NCBI GenBank assembly: GCA_030427255.1
Contig: JAUHWY010000006.1
Location: 1 to 64,000, forward strand
Length of the DNA stretch: 64,000 nt
Reading direction: 5' to 3'
From: Bacteroidia bacterium
GTDB lineage: Bacteria; Bacteroidota; Bacteroidia; CAIKAF01
The notes beneath the pieces are model-generated. The model was not told where the DNA came from and ran no database searches. It was given only the letters and a program-made list of their open reading frames with translations. Positions within the stretch are counted from its first letter, which is position 1. Every line of letters starts with the position of its first letter. Positions 29,062-36,659 of the stretch are shown piece by piece. The position numbers and the translations under genes are program-made.

Positions 29062-30741
29062 TCAAAACCTCGCCAAATAGCCAAAATGAAGCTTGGAACG
29101 ATTAAACCCTTCGGCTTGTTGCCCGCCAAAACCTAAAGCATAGTGTACTGCGAATTGTCCGGCGGCGGTTTGGAAGACCATGCCGGCCCCTGTCCCCAAA
29201 AGCCACTGAGCACTAGTTGCTTGTAGTGCTTCTCGTCCTTGCGGCCCGCCATCTACAAACAGCAAAAGCCAACTACCCTGCTCCAAAATGAAGCGGTACT
29301 CCAGGCTGCCAATGCCATACCAGCTCACAAATAGGCTCCGTTCATCGAATCCACGCAAGCTATGCAAACCACCTAATCGATGGCTTTGGTTGAGCAGCAA
29401 CTGTGGGTTATACAGCCAAAAGCCCTGAGCGCGCGTCAGTAAGGTCATGCGCTTACCGATGGGCCAAAAATAATGAAGGTCGAGGGATGCTTCGGTTTGC
29501 AGGGTTTGCTGTCGGCTGCCCACCAGCTGCGCTAAGCTGTCGGAGGGAAGGCTTCGCGTGCCGGTGCTCCAACGGCTGAGGAGTTGGTAGCCTCGGCGTG
29601 GGGTTACCGGGTCGTTGAGGTGGTTCAACCTGAGCTGAAGTCCAAACCCAAGGGCGGTGGCATCCGGACTATTGTTGAGTTGGGTCACTTGGCTATTGCT
29701 GAGCTGTCGGGCCTCGTCGTACTGAATAAAGGCAGAAAGGAAATCGTCGCCGCCGAGATGATAACTAAATCCGCCGCGCAGGTTGAGCTGGTAAAAGGCG
29801 GTGTCGATGCGAAAAAAGCTCAGGTTGCCTTCCAATCCAAAGCCTGTGCCGAACAAAAAGGGCGTGGCCATTTGAATTTCTAGCTGTTGGGTGGCCACTT
29901 GCAGGCGTTGCCAGTGGATTTGCAAGCGTTCGGCATAGCCCAGTAAATTGCGCAGCCGCAAATCCAGTTCTCCGGTAAGCAGCAGTTCTCCGGTTTGGTC
30001 GTTGGCCGGCATGAGTCCAAGAATACCGGTAAATGAGCTGGGCCGATTTTTTTCGGCGGAAAAGCCAATGCGTAGTTTTTGCTTTTGCCAGCGAAGCTCG
30101 GCAGGTCCTTTGAGCTGAACAAAGCCGGTTTGCTTGAGCTTGGCTTGTGCTTTGAGCAAGTCGCTGCTGCGGTATGGATTGCCTGGTCTAAGACCGGTAA
30201 TGCGGTACAAGGGGTTTGGCCGTAAGGCCTCTTTTGGGCTGAGGTTCACCGAGTCTATGAACACCTGCGGGCCGGGTTGCATAAAGGCATAAAACACTAA
30301 GGTGTCGGTGAGGTTTGTGTCGGTTTGGAGGTTTAATTTTGCAGCCGGATAGCCTAAATCGAGTAGTTGATTGAGCTGTTGACGTTTCCACAGGGTTAGT
30401 TGCTCATGTTTTTTTAACCGAAGGCTTTGGCTGAACTTAATCCATACAGCCGTTAGGCTATCGCCCGGAACTACGCGCCAATGTTCCCATTGAGGGCCAA
30501 GATAGGTATGGGCCCAAATGCTGTCACCTTGGACGTGTAAGGAATCTACCCCGGCCAAAAGGAAGCCCCGTTTTTGCCATTTTTGGGCTTTTTGATGGAG
30601 TTTTTGAGCGGCTTGTGCAGAATCTGAGGCAAAGAACCCTTTAGTGGGCCATTGGCTCAAAGGAGAGGGTTGCACCCACAGCTGTGCATGTATTGCCGTG
30701 GAGCACAGGATGGCCAAGAGGTATGTTAAGAAATTTGCCAA
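29062..30741 (-). CDS. Omp85/BamA-TamA family outer-membrane protein
   Basis: This 559-residue protein has a signal peptide (FLTYLLAILCSTAIHA), a periplasmic part with one or two POTRA-like modules (YRITGLRPGNPYRSSDLLKAQAKLKQTGF), and a C-terminal 16-stranded barrel. The Omp85 L6 loop motif appears as GGLHSLRGFDERSLF. The last residue is aromatic (FGYLARF). It is shorter than BamA (no five POTRA domains), so it is probably a TamA-like or BamA-paralogue transporter/insertase. The start overlaps the end of ung by 16 bases, and a repeat element abuts its stop codon. Confidence 0.85.
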   Translation of the reverse strand: MANFLTYLLAILCSTAIHAQLWVQPSPLSQWPTKGFFASDSAQAAQKLHQKAQKWQKRGFLLAGVDSLHVQGDSIWAHTYLGPQWEHWRVVPGDSLTAVWIKFSQSLRLKKHEQLTLWKRQQLNQLLDLGYPAAKLNLQTDTNLTDTLVFYAFMQPGPQVFIDSVNLSPKEALRPNPLYRITGLRPGNPYRSSDLLKAQAKLKQTGFVQLKGPAELRWQKQKLRIGFSAEKNRPSSFTGILGLMPANDQTGELLLTGELDLRLRNLLGYAERLQIHWQRLQVATQQLEIQMATPFLFGTGFGLEGNLSFFRIDTAFYQLNLRGGFSYHLGGDDFLSAFIQYDEARQLSNSQVTQLNNSPDATALGFGLQLRLNHLNDPVTPRRGYQLLSRWSTGTRSLPSDSLAQLVGSRQQTLQTEASLDLHYFWPIGKRMTLLTRAQGFWLYNPQLLLNQSHRLGGLHSLRGFDERSLFVSWYGIGSLEYRFILEQGSWLLLFVDGGPQGREALQATSAQWLLGTGAGMVFQTAAGQFAVHYALGFGGQQAEGFNRSKLHFGYLARF

Positions 30742-31421
30742 TGTATGGGCATTAGGCCGTGGTCTTCAAGATACTCATTGGCTTGAGAAAAGTGTCGGCA
30801 ACCGAGAAAACCGGTATGGGCCGAAAAAGGAGAAGGATGTGGTGCTTTAAGAATCAAATGCTTGGATTCATCAATGAGGCTTGCCTTGGATTGAGCAAAT
30901 TTACCCCAAAGTAAAAAAACCAGCGTGTCTTGATGTTGGGAAAGGCGGCGAATCACCTCATCGGTAAACGCTTCCCAACCTTTGTTTTGGTGAGAACCCG
31001 GCGCACCGGCGCGCACAGACAACATGGCATTGAGCAATAAAACCCCTTGGCGAGCCCATTGTCCTAAATGCCCATGGGAAGGAATGGAACAGCCCAAATC
31101 TTCGTGAAGTTCTTTGTATACATTTTTTAAAGAAGGTGGGACAGGCAGACCTGGAGGAACACTAAAGGAAAGCCCCTCTGCTTGCCCGGGGCCGTGGTAT
31201 GGATCTTGACCCAAAATAACCGCCTTCACCCGGTGAACAGGAGTTTCATTGAATGCTCTAAACATTAAATTTCCGGGAGGGTATATGGTGTGCTCCTTTT
31301 GTTCTTTTACCAAAAACTGCTTAAGTTGAGCAAAGGTTTCGGTCTGAAAAACATCGTGCAAGAGTTTGAGCCAAGAGGCCTCCAATTGAGGGTTTATTCT
31401 GATATTTTTTGGTTCGGACAT
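30726..31421 (-). CDS. ung: Uracil-DNA glycosylase (family 1)
   Basis: This 231-residue enzyme excises uracil from DNA. The catalytic loop GQDPYHGPGQAEGLSFSV carries the active Asp, VLLLNAMLSVRAGAPGSH is the uracil-binding region, and HPSPFSAHTGFLGCRHFSQAN holds the catalytic His and the DNA-intercalation loop. Length is normal. It is upstream of and overlaps the Omp85-like gene by 16 bases, an unusual pairing that suggests co-transcription without an obvious functional link. Confidence 0.96.
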   Translation of the reverse strand: MSEPKNIRINPQLEASWLKLLHDVFQTETFAQLKQFLVKEQKEHTIYPPGNLMFRAFNETPVHRVKAVILGQDPYHGPGQAEGLSFSVPPGLPVPPSLKNVYKELHEDLGCSIPSHGHLGQWARQGVLLLNAMLSVRAGAPGSHQNKGWEAFTDEVIRRLSQHQDTLVFLLWGKFAQSKASLIDESKHLILKAPHPSPFSAHTGFLGCRHFSQANEYLEDHGLMPIHWQIS

Positions 31422-31476
31422 ACTAGGTTCAAAAATAGTACGTTAATAAAAGTGCCCAATAAAATGGAAATAAACC

Positions 31477-31506
31477 TTGAAGGGCAACTAAAATGTTCTA
31501 AATTTG
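31477..31506 (+). promoter_or_regulatory. Bacteroidota-type promoter for the small lipoprotein gene
   Basis: TTG at 31477-31479 and TAAATTTG at 31499-31506 are separated by 19 bases, matching the phylum consensus TTTG-N19-TAnnTTTG. Transcription would start about 31513, some 20 bases before the ATG at 31534. Confidence 0.5.
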
Positions 31507-31533
31507 CTTTATTAATATACATTGAGTCCACAC

Positions 31534-31665
31534 ATGAAACGTGCCCTCCTTGCCTTTGGTTTATTTCTTTTTGTAGCAATTGGCTTCAGCTCTTGCAAAT
31601 CCGGCGAACATTGTCCCGCTTACGGCGAAGCACCTACCGAACAGGGTGTAGACAGAAAAGGCTGA
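31534..31665 (+). CDS. Small lipoprotein of 43 residues
   Basis: The frame reads MKRALLAFGLFLFVAIGFSS, then CKSGEHCPAYGEAPTEQGVDRKG and a TGA. It has a typical lipobox (FSSC, lipidated Cys at residue 21) followed by a 22-residue mature tail with one more cysteine in the motif CPAYG. Comparable tiny CPAY lipoproteins occur in many Bacteroidota, with unknown function. A good promoter lies 28 bases upstream. It ends one base before the stop of the convergent OsmC-like gene. The gene is easily missed because it is so short. Confidence 0.7.
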   Translation: MKRALLAFGLFLFVAIGFSSCKSGEHCPAYGEAPTEQGVDRKG

Positions 31666-31666
31666 A

Positions 31667-32092
31667 TTAGCCATTTCCCGAGATTTCTTCTTCAAATCGG
31701 TAATTAATCATTTGAATCAGCTCCGGATGCAATGAAAGTGCCACCGGACAACGCTCCATTGCGCCCTTCCATCTCAGCCATAGACGATTGGCTTCCAAAC
31801 CTTTAGGTAAATAAATGTCGATTTCCACCTTAGCTACTTTACGCGGTGAAGCATGCATGGACTTTTTAAGTTCGGCCTTTGCCCAAGCTAACTTTTCGCC
31901 GCTCTTTTCCATTTCAATTTCTAAAATGGTAAGCATACAAGCAGCCAAGGAGGCGGCAAGCAAATCGGTAGGCGAAAAAGCCTCTCCCTTGCCATGGTTG
32001 TCGATGGGTGCATCGGTTTCAATTTCGGCACCGGAGGCATGACAAAGCGAAAACCGTTTTTGCCCCTTGGAACTTAAGCGAATGGAAGCCAT
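31667..32092 (-). CDS. OsmC-family peroxiredoxin-like protein
   Basis: The ATG at 32092 (MASIRLSSKGQKRFSL) gives 141 residues, the usual OsmC/Ohr length. A longer frame adds 30 residues with no family resemblance. The reactive cysteines are C52 in LAASLAACMLTILEIEM and C115 in GAMERCPVALSL. The domain order (beta-sheet, central helix, beta-alpha) matches YhfA/OsmC-type organic hydroperoxide reductases. It likely detoxifies organic peroxides in the cytoplasm. It converges on the small lipoprotein gene. Confidence 0.9.
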   Translation of the reverse strand: MASIRLSSKGQKRFSLCHASGAEIETDAPIDNHGKGEAFSPTDLLAASLAACMLTILEIEMEKSGEKLAWAKAELKKSMHASPRKVAKVEIDIYLPKGLEANRLWLRWKGAMERCPVALSLHPELIQMINYRFEEEISGNG

Positions 32093-32186
32093 TTTTATTT
32101 TAAAGGTACGTGCTTTGCATGAATTCAAGCCTAACCTTAGGGACAAAGCAGGCTCAGGCTTTGGAGATGATTCCAAAGGCATTGCC

Positions 32187-32194
32187 TATCTTTG
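32187..32194 (+). promoter_or_regulatory. Possible -7 promoter box for lipA
   Basis: TATCTTTG matches TAnnTTTG exactly and lies 32 bases before the lipA ATG. A TTTG at 32160-32163 could be the -33 element, but the 23-base spacer is longer than the usual 19-21. Confidence 0.35.
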
Positions 32195-32226
32195 AACTCT
32201 ACCATTGAAACGATTGTTATATAGGC

Positions 32227-33111
32227 ATGGAAACAACTTCCACCCCCATAATACAAGGACAAGAACAAAGAGAACGGAAAAAGAAACCCGATTGGCTTCG
32301 CGTTAAGCTTCCAACAGGCAAAGAATATCGTGAAGTTAGGCAGGTAGTTAGCGACCATAAGCTGCATACCATTTGCGAAAGTGGCAACTGCCCGAACATG
32401 GGTGAATGCTGGGGCAACGGCACAGCCACCTTTATGATTTTGGGCAATGTGTGTACCCGGTCTTGCGGTTTTTGTGCGGTAGCCACCGGAAAACCTGCAG
32501 AGGAGGATCCTTATGAGCCTCTACGAGTGGCCAAATCCATAAAACTCATGGGGCTGAAACACGCTGTCATTACCAGTGTAGACCGCGATGATTTAAAAGA
32601 CGGCGGTTCTGAAATTTGGGCCAAAACCGTTGAGGTTACCCGCAAACTAAACCCCGGCATTACTATTGAAACCTTAATTCCTGATTTCCAAGGGAAATGG
32701 GAAAACTTGTCCAAAATTGTTGCGGTTAAACCCGAAATCGTATCGCACAATTTAGAAACCGTTAGGCGCCTTACGCGCATGGTGCGCATTCAAGCGCGGT
32801 ACGATCGGTCTTTGGAGGTTTTAAAACGCTTGTATGACGCAGGTGTTACTACTAAATCCGGTATTATGTTGGGCTTGGGAGAGTCGGACGACGAAATTTT
32901 GGAAACTTTGGAGGATATGAGGAGTGTAGGAGTGAGCATTGTGACCATGGGTCAATATTTGCAACCCACCAAGCAACACTTGGCAGTGCAGGAGTTTATA
33001 ACACCGGAAAAGTTTGCCTTATTGGGTGAGCAAGCCAAAGCTCTAGGGTTTACCCATGTGGAAAGCGGGCCTTTGGTTCGTTCCTCATATCATGCAGAAA
33101 AACATATTTAA
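32227..33111 (+). CDS. lipA: Lipoyl synthase
   Basis: This 294-residue radical-SAM enzyme inserts two sulfur atoms into protein-bound octanoyl groups to form lipoyl cofactor. Both cluster motifs are intact: auxiliary CX4CX5C at C50, C55 and C61 ([12 protein letters not shown]) and radical-SAM CX3CX2C at C76, C80 and C83 (CTRSCGFC). The C-terminal RSSYHA serine that ligates the auxiliary cluster is also present. The gene is monocistronic here; no lipB is adjacent. Confidence 0.97.
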   Translation: METTSTPIIQGQEQRERKKKPDWLRVKLPTGKEYREVRQVVSDHKLHTICESGNCPNMGECWGNGTATFMILGNVCTRSCGFCAVATGKPAEEDPYEPLRVAKSIKLMGLKHAVITSVDRDDLKDGGSEIWAKTVEVTRKLNPGITIETLIPDFQGKWENLSKIVAVKPEIVSHNLETVRRLTRMVRIQARYDRSLEVLKRLYDAGVTTKSGIMLGLGESDDEILETLEDMRSVGVSIVTMGQYLQPTKQHLAVQEFITPEKFALLGEQAKALGFTHVESGPLVRSSYHAEKHI

Positions 33112-33457
33112 AGCCTTTAGGAGGTTCTTGCTTTGTCTTTAAAGCATTCTGAGTCCCTTGGTTTATACCTATTTCGGCGGCAAAGCTGCCTTGACCAAGA
33201 CCTGAGGGTTGGTGTTGCAGCCGAGTCTTTGCATCCTCAGTTACCCTTAGTAAACTCGAGAATTTCGTTTGGGCAACGATTTAGCCTCATTGCTCTTCCT
33301 CCGCAGCCTGTGCACAGCTTCTTTGAAACCGGATTAAAAACTCCTAACGCTTGGTGTTGTAGCTGTGGTCACCATCTTTGAGTCAGGAACTTCGTCTTTA
33401 AAACAGCATAATTCAACGGTCTCCTTGTATATTTATGGGCATAAACAGCTTGCCCAT
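33112..33457. other. Intergenic stretch with an unconvincing 82-codon frame
   Basis: Between lipA and the PqiA-like gene the only open frame of note runs 33133-33381 on the plus strand (MSLKHSESLGLYLF to CCSCGHHL). It shows no signal peptide, domain or family resemblance, and its Ser/Leu/Arg-rich composition looks like non-coding sequence. No RNA gene or hairpin terminator was recognised. Confidence 0.3.
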
Positions 33458-33964
33458 ATGCGTTATATTCCTCTTATCGTTCACCTAGTTTCAATCTTAT
33501 TATGGATTCCGGGTATTTTTATGTATCCGATTGTATCCTTTGCCTTTAGCTTGGGCGGAGGGGGTGGTTTCTTTTCTTCCATGCTGGGTATGTCAGAAAA
33601 GGTAGAACTATCGGTATGGGAAAGCATAAAAGAGCTTGCTGCCTTGGAGCAATGGACGGTGGTACTCCTTATTTCCTTATTCTCTTTAGGCATACCCCTC
33701 CTAAAAGCCGTCTTGCTGTTTTATGTGCAACTTAAGCCTAATGGAGCCAAAACGGGCTCCATACGGAAAGGAGTGGCCTCGGTTTCTAAATGGGCCATGG
33801 CCGATGTATTTGCCGTAGGAATTATTATTGCAGGGTTAAGCAGTTTTGAAGCAGGGGCAAGCATAAAAGCCCAAACCGAAGCGGGCTTTTACTTTTTTGC
33901 CTCCTATGTATTGCTTTCTACCCTATCCGCTCAGCTTACGCTTAGGGCATCAAAATATTCTTAA
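33458..33964 (+). CDS. Paraquat-inducible protein A-like membrane protein
   Basis: The ATG at 33458 (MRYIPLIVHLVSILLWIPG) gives 168 residues with four transmembrane helices. The block KWAMADVFAVGIIIAGLSSFE, following a helix with PLLKAVLLFYV, is characteristic of PqiA domains. It is a single PqiA module without the cysteine pairs of the E. coli protein. PqiA proteins accompany MCE-type lipid transporters, but no MCE gene is visible here. The 3' end overlaps the convergent lipoprotein gene by 23 bases. Confidence 0.78.
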   Translation: MRYIPLIVHLVSILLWIPGIFMYPIVSFAFSLGGGGGFFSSMLGMSEKVELSVWESIKELAALEQWTVVLLISLFSLGIPLLKAVLLFYVQLKPNGAKTGSIRKGVASVSKWAMADVFAVGIIIAGLSSFEAGASIKAQTEAGFYFFASYVLLSTLSAQLTLRASKYS

Positions 33965-34373
33965 ACTCTCCGTTTAGGTCAATGGTATCTTGGTTGGTGT
34001 TCACCGCTTTTGCAGAAAAACTTCCGGAAAGTCGGCTGCTGCTAAGCTCGTCGAGGTTCACGTAGCCTTCAAAACTAAAGTAGCTGTTGTCTGCCAAAGC
34101 CGTATCCGGAATAAAAACCACCTTAGGCACCGTATCGGTAAGCCCGGTCATATTATAATTTCCAATAGAGTCCGGCACAGAAACTAAAACAGCAGTACCG
34201 TCATTATAGCCGGCAATTACCAAGTAGTCCCCTTCACGACGTGCCGAGGCCACATCAGAAGTAAAGCTTTCGCCATCAATGGTGGCTGTAAGAGAACCCA
34301 ACAGATCAGATGCTTCGCATGCCAGCAATAAGCTGGCCAAAGCAAGCGCAGAAAATAAGAGTCGGTTTTTCAT
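33942..34373 (-). CDS. Small exported lipoprotein (DUF6252-like)
   Basis: This 143-residue protein has a lipoprotein signal peptide (LLFSALALASLLLAC; lipidated Cys at residue 19). A compact beta-rich domain follows, beginning LTATIDGESFTSDVASARREGDYLVIAGY. This opening, a short domain where an embedded question of solubility to text recurs as ATIDGxxFxS, is typical of DUF6252-like lipoproteins in Bacteroidota. Function is unknown. It is 18 bases downstream of the S46 peptidase gene on the same strand, and its end overlaps the PqiA-like gene. Confidence 0.75.
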   Translation of the reverse strand: MKNRLLFSALALASLLLACEASDLLGSLTATIDGESFTSDVASARREGDYLVIAGYNDGTAVLVSVPDSIGNYNMTGLTDTVPKVVFIPDTALADNSYFSFEGYVNLDELSSSRLSGSFSAKAVNTNQDTIDLNGEFKNILMP

Positions 34374-34391
34374 AAAGGTGGTGTTTGCAGT

Positions 34392-36539
34392 TTATGGATA
34401 TACTAAGTCTAATTCGTCTACTAAATGTTTGCCATCCATCACTTTATCCATTACCCAGCACAAATAACGTGCGTCTACGGCAATATTCCGGCAACGCTCC
34501 GGGTCATACATTATGTCGCTCATGGTACTTTCCCAAGAGCGGTCAAAATTTAAGCCGATTAAATGGCCATCCGCATTGAGTACCGGACTTCCTGAATTTC
34601 CTCCGGTGGTGTGGTTAGAAGCCACAAAAGCTACAGGTAAGGATTTCCCTTTACCGTAGGGAGCAAAATCTTGTGCTTTAAGAAGCTCCACAAAACGTTC
34701 GGGCAAATGGAAGTCGGGATCGTTGGGCCGGTACTTTTGCAGAATCCCGGTGGTTAGGGTTTGCCAACCATAGCGAACCCCATCTGAGGGCTGATAGCCC
34801 TCCACTTTTCCATACGCCACCCTTAAGGTTCGGTTGGCATCTGGATAAAACCTCATTTTGCCACCTAAAACAGCCATAAGAGATTTCATGTAGGGACGCA
34901 TGAGGAGTTCCAACTCGGCCTCTGCAGTATTATGCGCCGGTACAATACGGGTTTGAATCGCCTTATAGATTCGATTGCTAAACAAAAGCAGGGGATCGGT
35001 GCTCAAGCGTTTAACCCCGTTGGGATAAAAGTCGGCAAGCACCTCTTCTAAGTCTTCGGGATGATTAAACACCGAGGACTCAAAAAGTTTCCGTGCAAAA
35101 GCCTCAGCGCCTTCCTTTTGGACATCAGAGGCTAAGTTCTCCGGCTGCAAATCCTTTGCGGTATGGTTCAAAAACACCGGCAACACAACTTCCAATATCT
35201 GGCGGTCTATAGCCGGCACATAGTTCTTATAAAAACTTTGGGTTTGCTGCTTTAGCTTTTCTACTTCGCCGTCTAAGGTGCCCTTGGCAGAAAGGGATTC
35301 GGCTTGCTCCACCAATTTCGAATAGTTTTGAGCAAAGCGTAGGATTTCCGGACCTGAATACAACAGCTCCAAGTAAAAGTTGTAGGCGGCCAGTAGTTGG
35401 CCATGCTCCTGATAAAAGCTTTTAAAACGGGTTAAGTGGCTCTGGTCGCCACCGGCCTGTACAAAGCCGGCCTCAAAAACCTGCCTTGCTTTAACGGCAT
35501 TGAGCTTTTTAAGGCCGCGGTTTTCTCCTATCCACTTTTTCCAATAATTCGCTACTCGGCTCTGCTTTGCCGCATACTTAATGCGCATTTCTTCGCTTTG
35601 CAGCATGGCCTTATTTATTACACTAAGGGCTTTTTCTCGTATTTCAATTCTTCCCGGATTGGTGGTTTGCATCAAAAGATCAATAGCTTGACTGGGTAAA
35701 TACTCTTCGGTTCTTCCGGGAAACCCGTAAACCAAAGTAAAGTCGCCTTGCTTTACACCTGCAAGACTAACTTTTAGAGAGCGATGCGGGCTGTAGGGTT
35801 TGTTGCTCATGGCATAGGGTGCCGGCTCATTGTTTTGGTTGGCATAAATCCTAAACACTGAAAAATCGCCGGTGTGGCGAGGCCACATCCAGTTGTCTGC
35901 ATCGTAGCCAAATTTACCTATATACGAAGGTGGGGCCATAACCAACCGCACATCTTCAAAGGTTTCAGTAACAAACAAAAAATACTGGTTGCCGTAAAAG
36001 AAAGGTTTTACCTCTGCTTTGTAATGACTTCCTTCTTCCGTTTGAACCACCATGCGCGTCATATTGCTTTGGATCACCTCCTGATTCAAGCTTCCGTCCT
36101 GATTTTCAGCACCGGCCAATACCGCTAGGGTTACATCCTCAATACGAACAATTCGGGTTGCGGTAAGTCCGGGATTGGGAATTTCATCCGCTCTGGTTTT
36201 AGCCGTGAATCCGTCGCGCAAATAATTTTTTTCTACCGAACTGTGGCGTTGGATGTATGAATATCCACAGTGATGGTTGGTCAGAAGTAGGCCTTCCGAA
36301 GAAATGATTTCCGAGGTACATCCGCCACCAAACAAAAATATGGCATCCTTAAGACTGCCTTCGTTAATGGAGTAAAGGTCTTCGGCCGAAATGCGCATGC
36401 CCATTTCTTTCATTTGAGCCTCATTCAACTGCTTGAGCAAAATGGGCAACCACATGCCCTCTACGGCAAAAAGCCGAATGGATGCAAAGAACCAAATGCC
36501 TAAAAGGGCAACAAACGATTTACTAAACAAAATGCGCAT
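34392..36539 (-). CDS. S46-family dipeptidyl-peptidase (DPP7/DPP11 type)
   Basis: This 715-residue secreted serine peptidase has a signal peptide and a chymotrypsin-like catalytic triad: His in LLLTNHHCGYSY, Asp in RHTGDFSVFRIY, and Ser in TTGGNSGSPVLNADG. S46 enzymes release dipeptides from oligopeptide N-termini in the periplasm for amino-acid feeding. The stretch GLNFDRSWESTMSD has Arg where DPP11 enzymes carry the acid-specificity arginine, which suggests preference for Asp/Glu at P1; this assignment is tentative. It precedes a small lipoprotein gene by 18 bases. Confidence 0.93.
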   Translation of the reverse strand: MRILFSKSFVALLGIWFFASIRLFAVEGMWLPILLKQLNEAQMKEMGMRISAEDLYSINEGSLKDAIFLFGGGCTSEIISSEGLLLTNHHCGYSYIQRHSSVEKNYLRDGFTAKTRADEIPNPGLTATRIVRIEDVTLAVLAGAENQDGSLNQEVIQSNMTRMVVQTEEGSHYKAEVKPFFYGNQYFLFVTETFEDVRLVMAPPSYIGKFGYDADNWMWPRHTGDFSVFRIYANQNNEPAPYAMSNKPYSPHRSLKVSLAGVKQGDFTLVYGFPGRTEEYLPSQAIDLLMQTTNPGRIEIREKALSVINKAMLQSEEMRIKYAAKQSRVANYWKKWIGENRGLKKLNAVKARQVFEAGFVQAGGDQSHLTRFKSFYQEHGQLLAAYNFYLELLYSGPEILRFAQNYSKLVEQAESLSAKGTLDGEVEKLKQQTQSFYKNYVPAIDRQILEVVLPVFLNHTAKDLQPENLASDVQKEGAEAFARKLFESSVFNHPEDLEEVLADFYPNGVKRLSTDPLLLFSNRIYKAIQTRIVPAHNTAEAELELLMRPYMKSLMAVLGGKMRFYPDANRTLRVAYGKVEGYQPSDGVRYGWQTLTTGILQKYRPNDPDFHLPERFVELLKAQDFAPYGKGKSLPVAFVASNHTTGGNSGSPVLNADGHLIGLNFDRSWESTMSDIMYDPERCRNIAVDARYLCWVMDKVMDGKHLVDELDLVYP

Positions 36540-36659
36540 ACCTCAATCCTTTGGTTTAGCGCAAAGTTGCCATTTTATTCTGAATTCTGATAGCCGACAC
36601 ATAGCTACTACTACCGGCCGGGGCACCTAAACCCTTACCGCCCTTAAACTTTCGTTGCC

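Noticed and set aside
33133-33381. 82-codon plus-strand frame as a gene
   Set aside because: No domain, no signal peptide, biased composition, and no good promoter.
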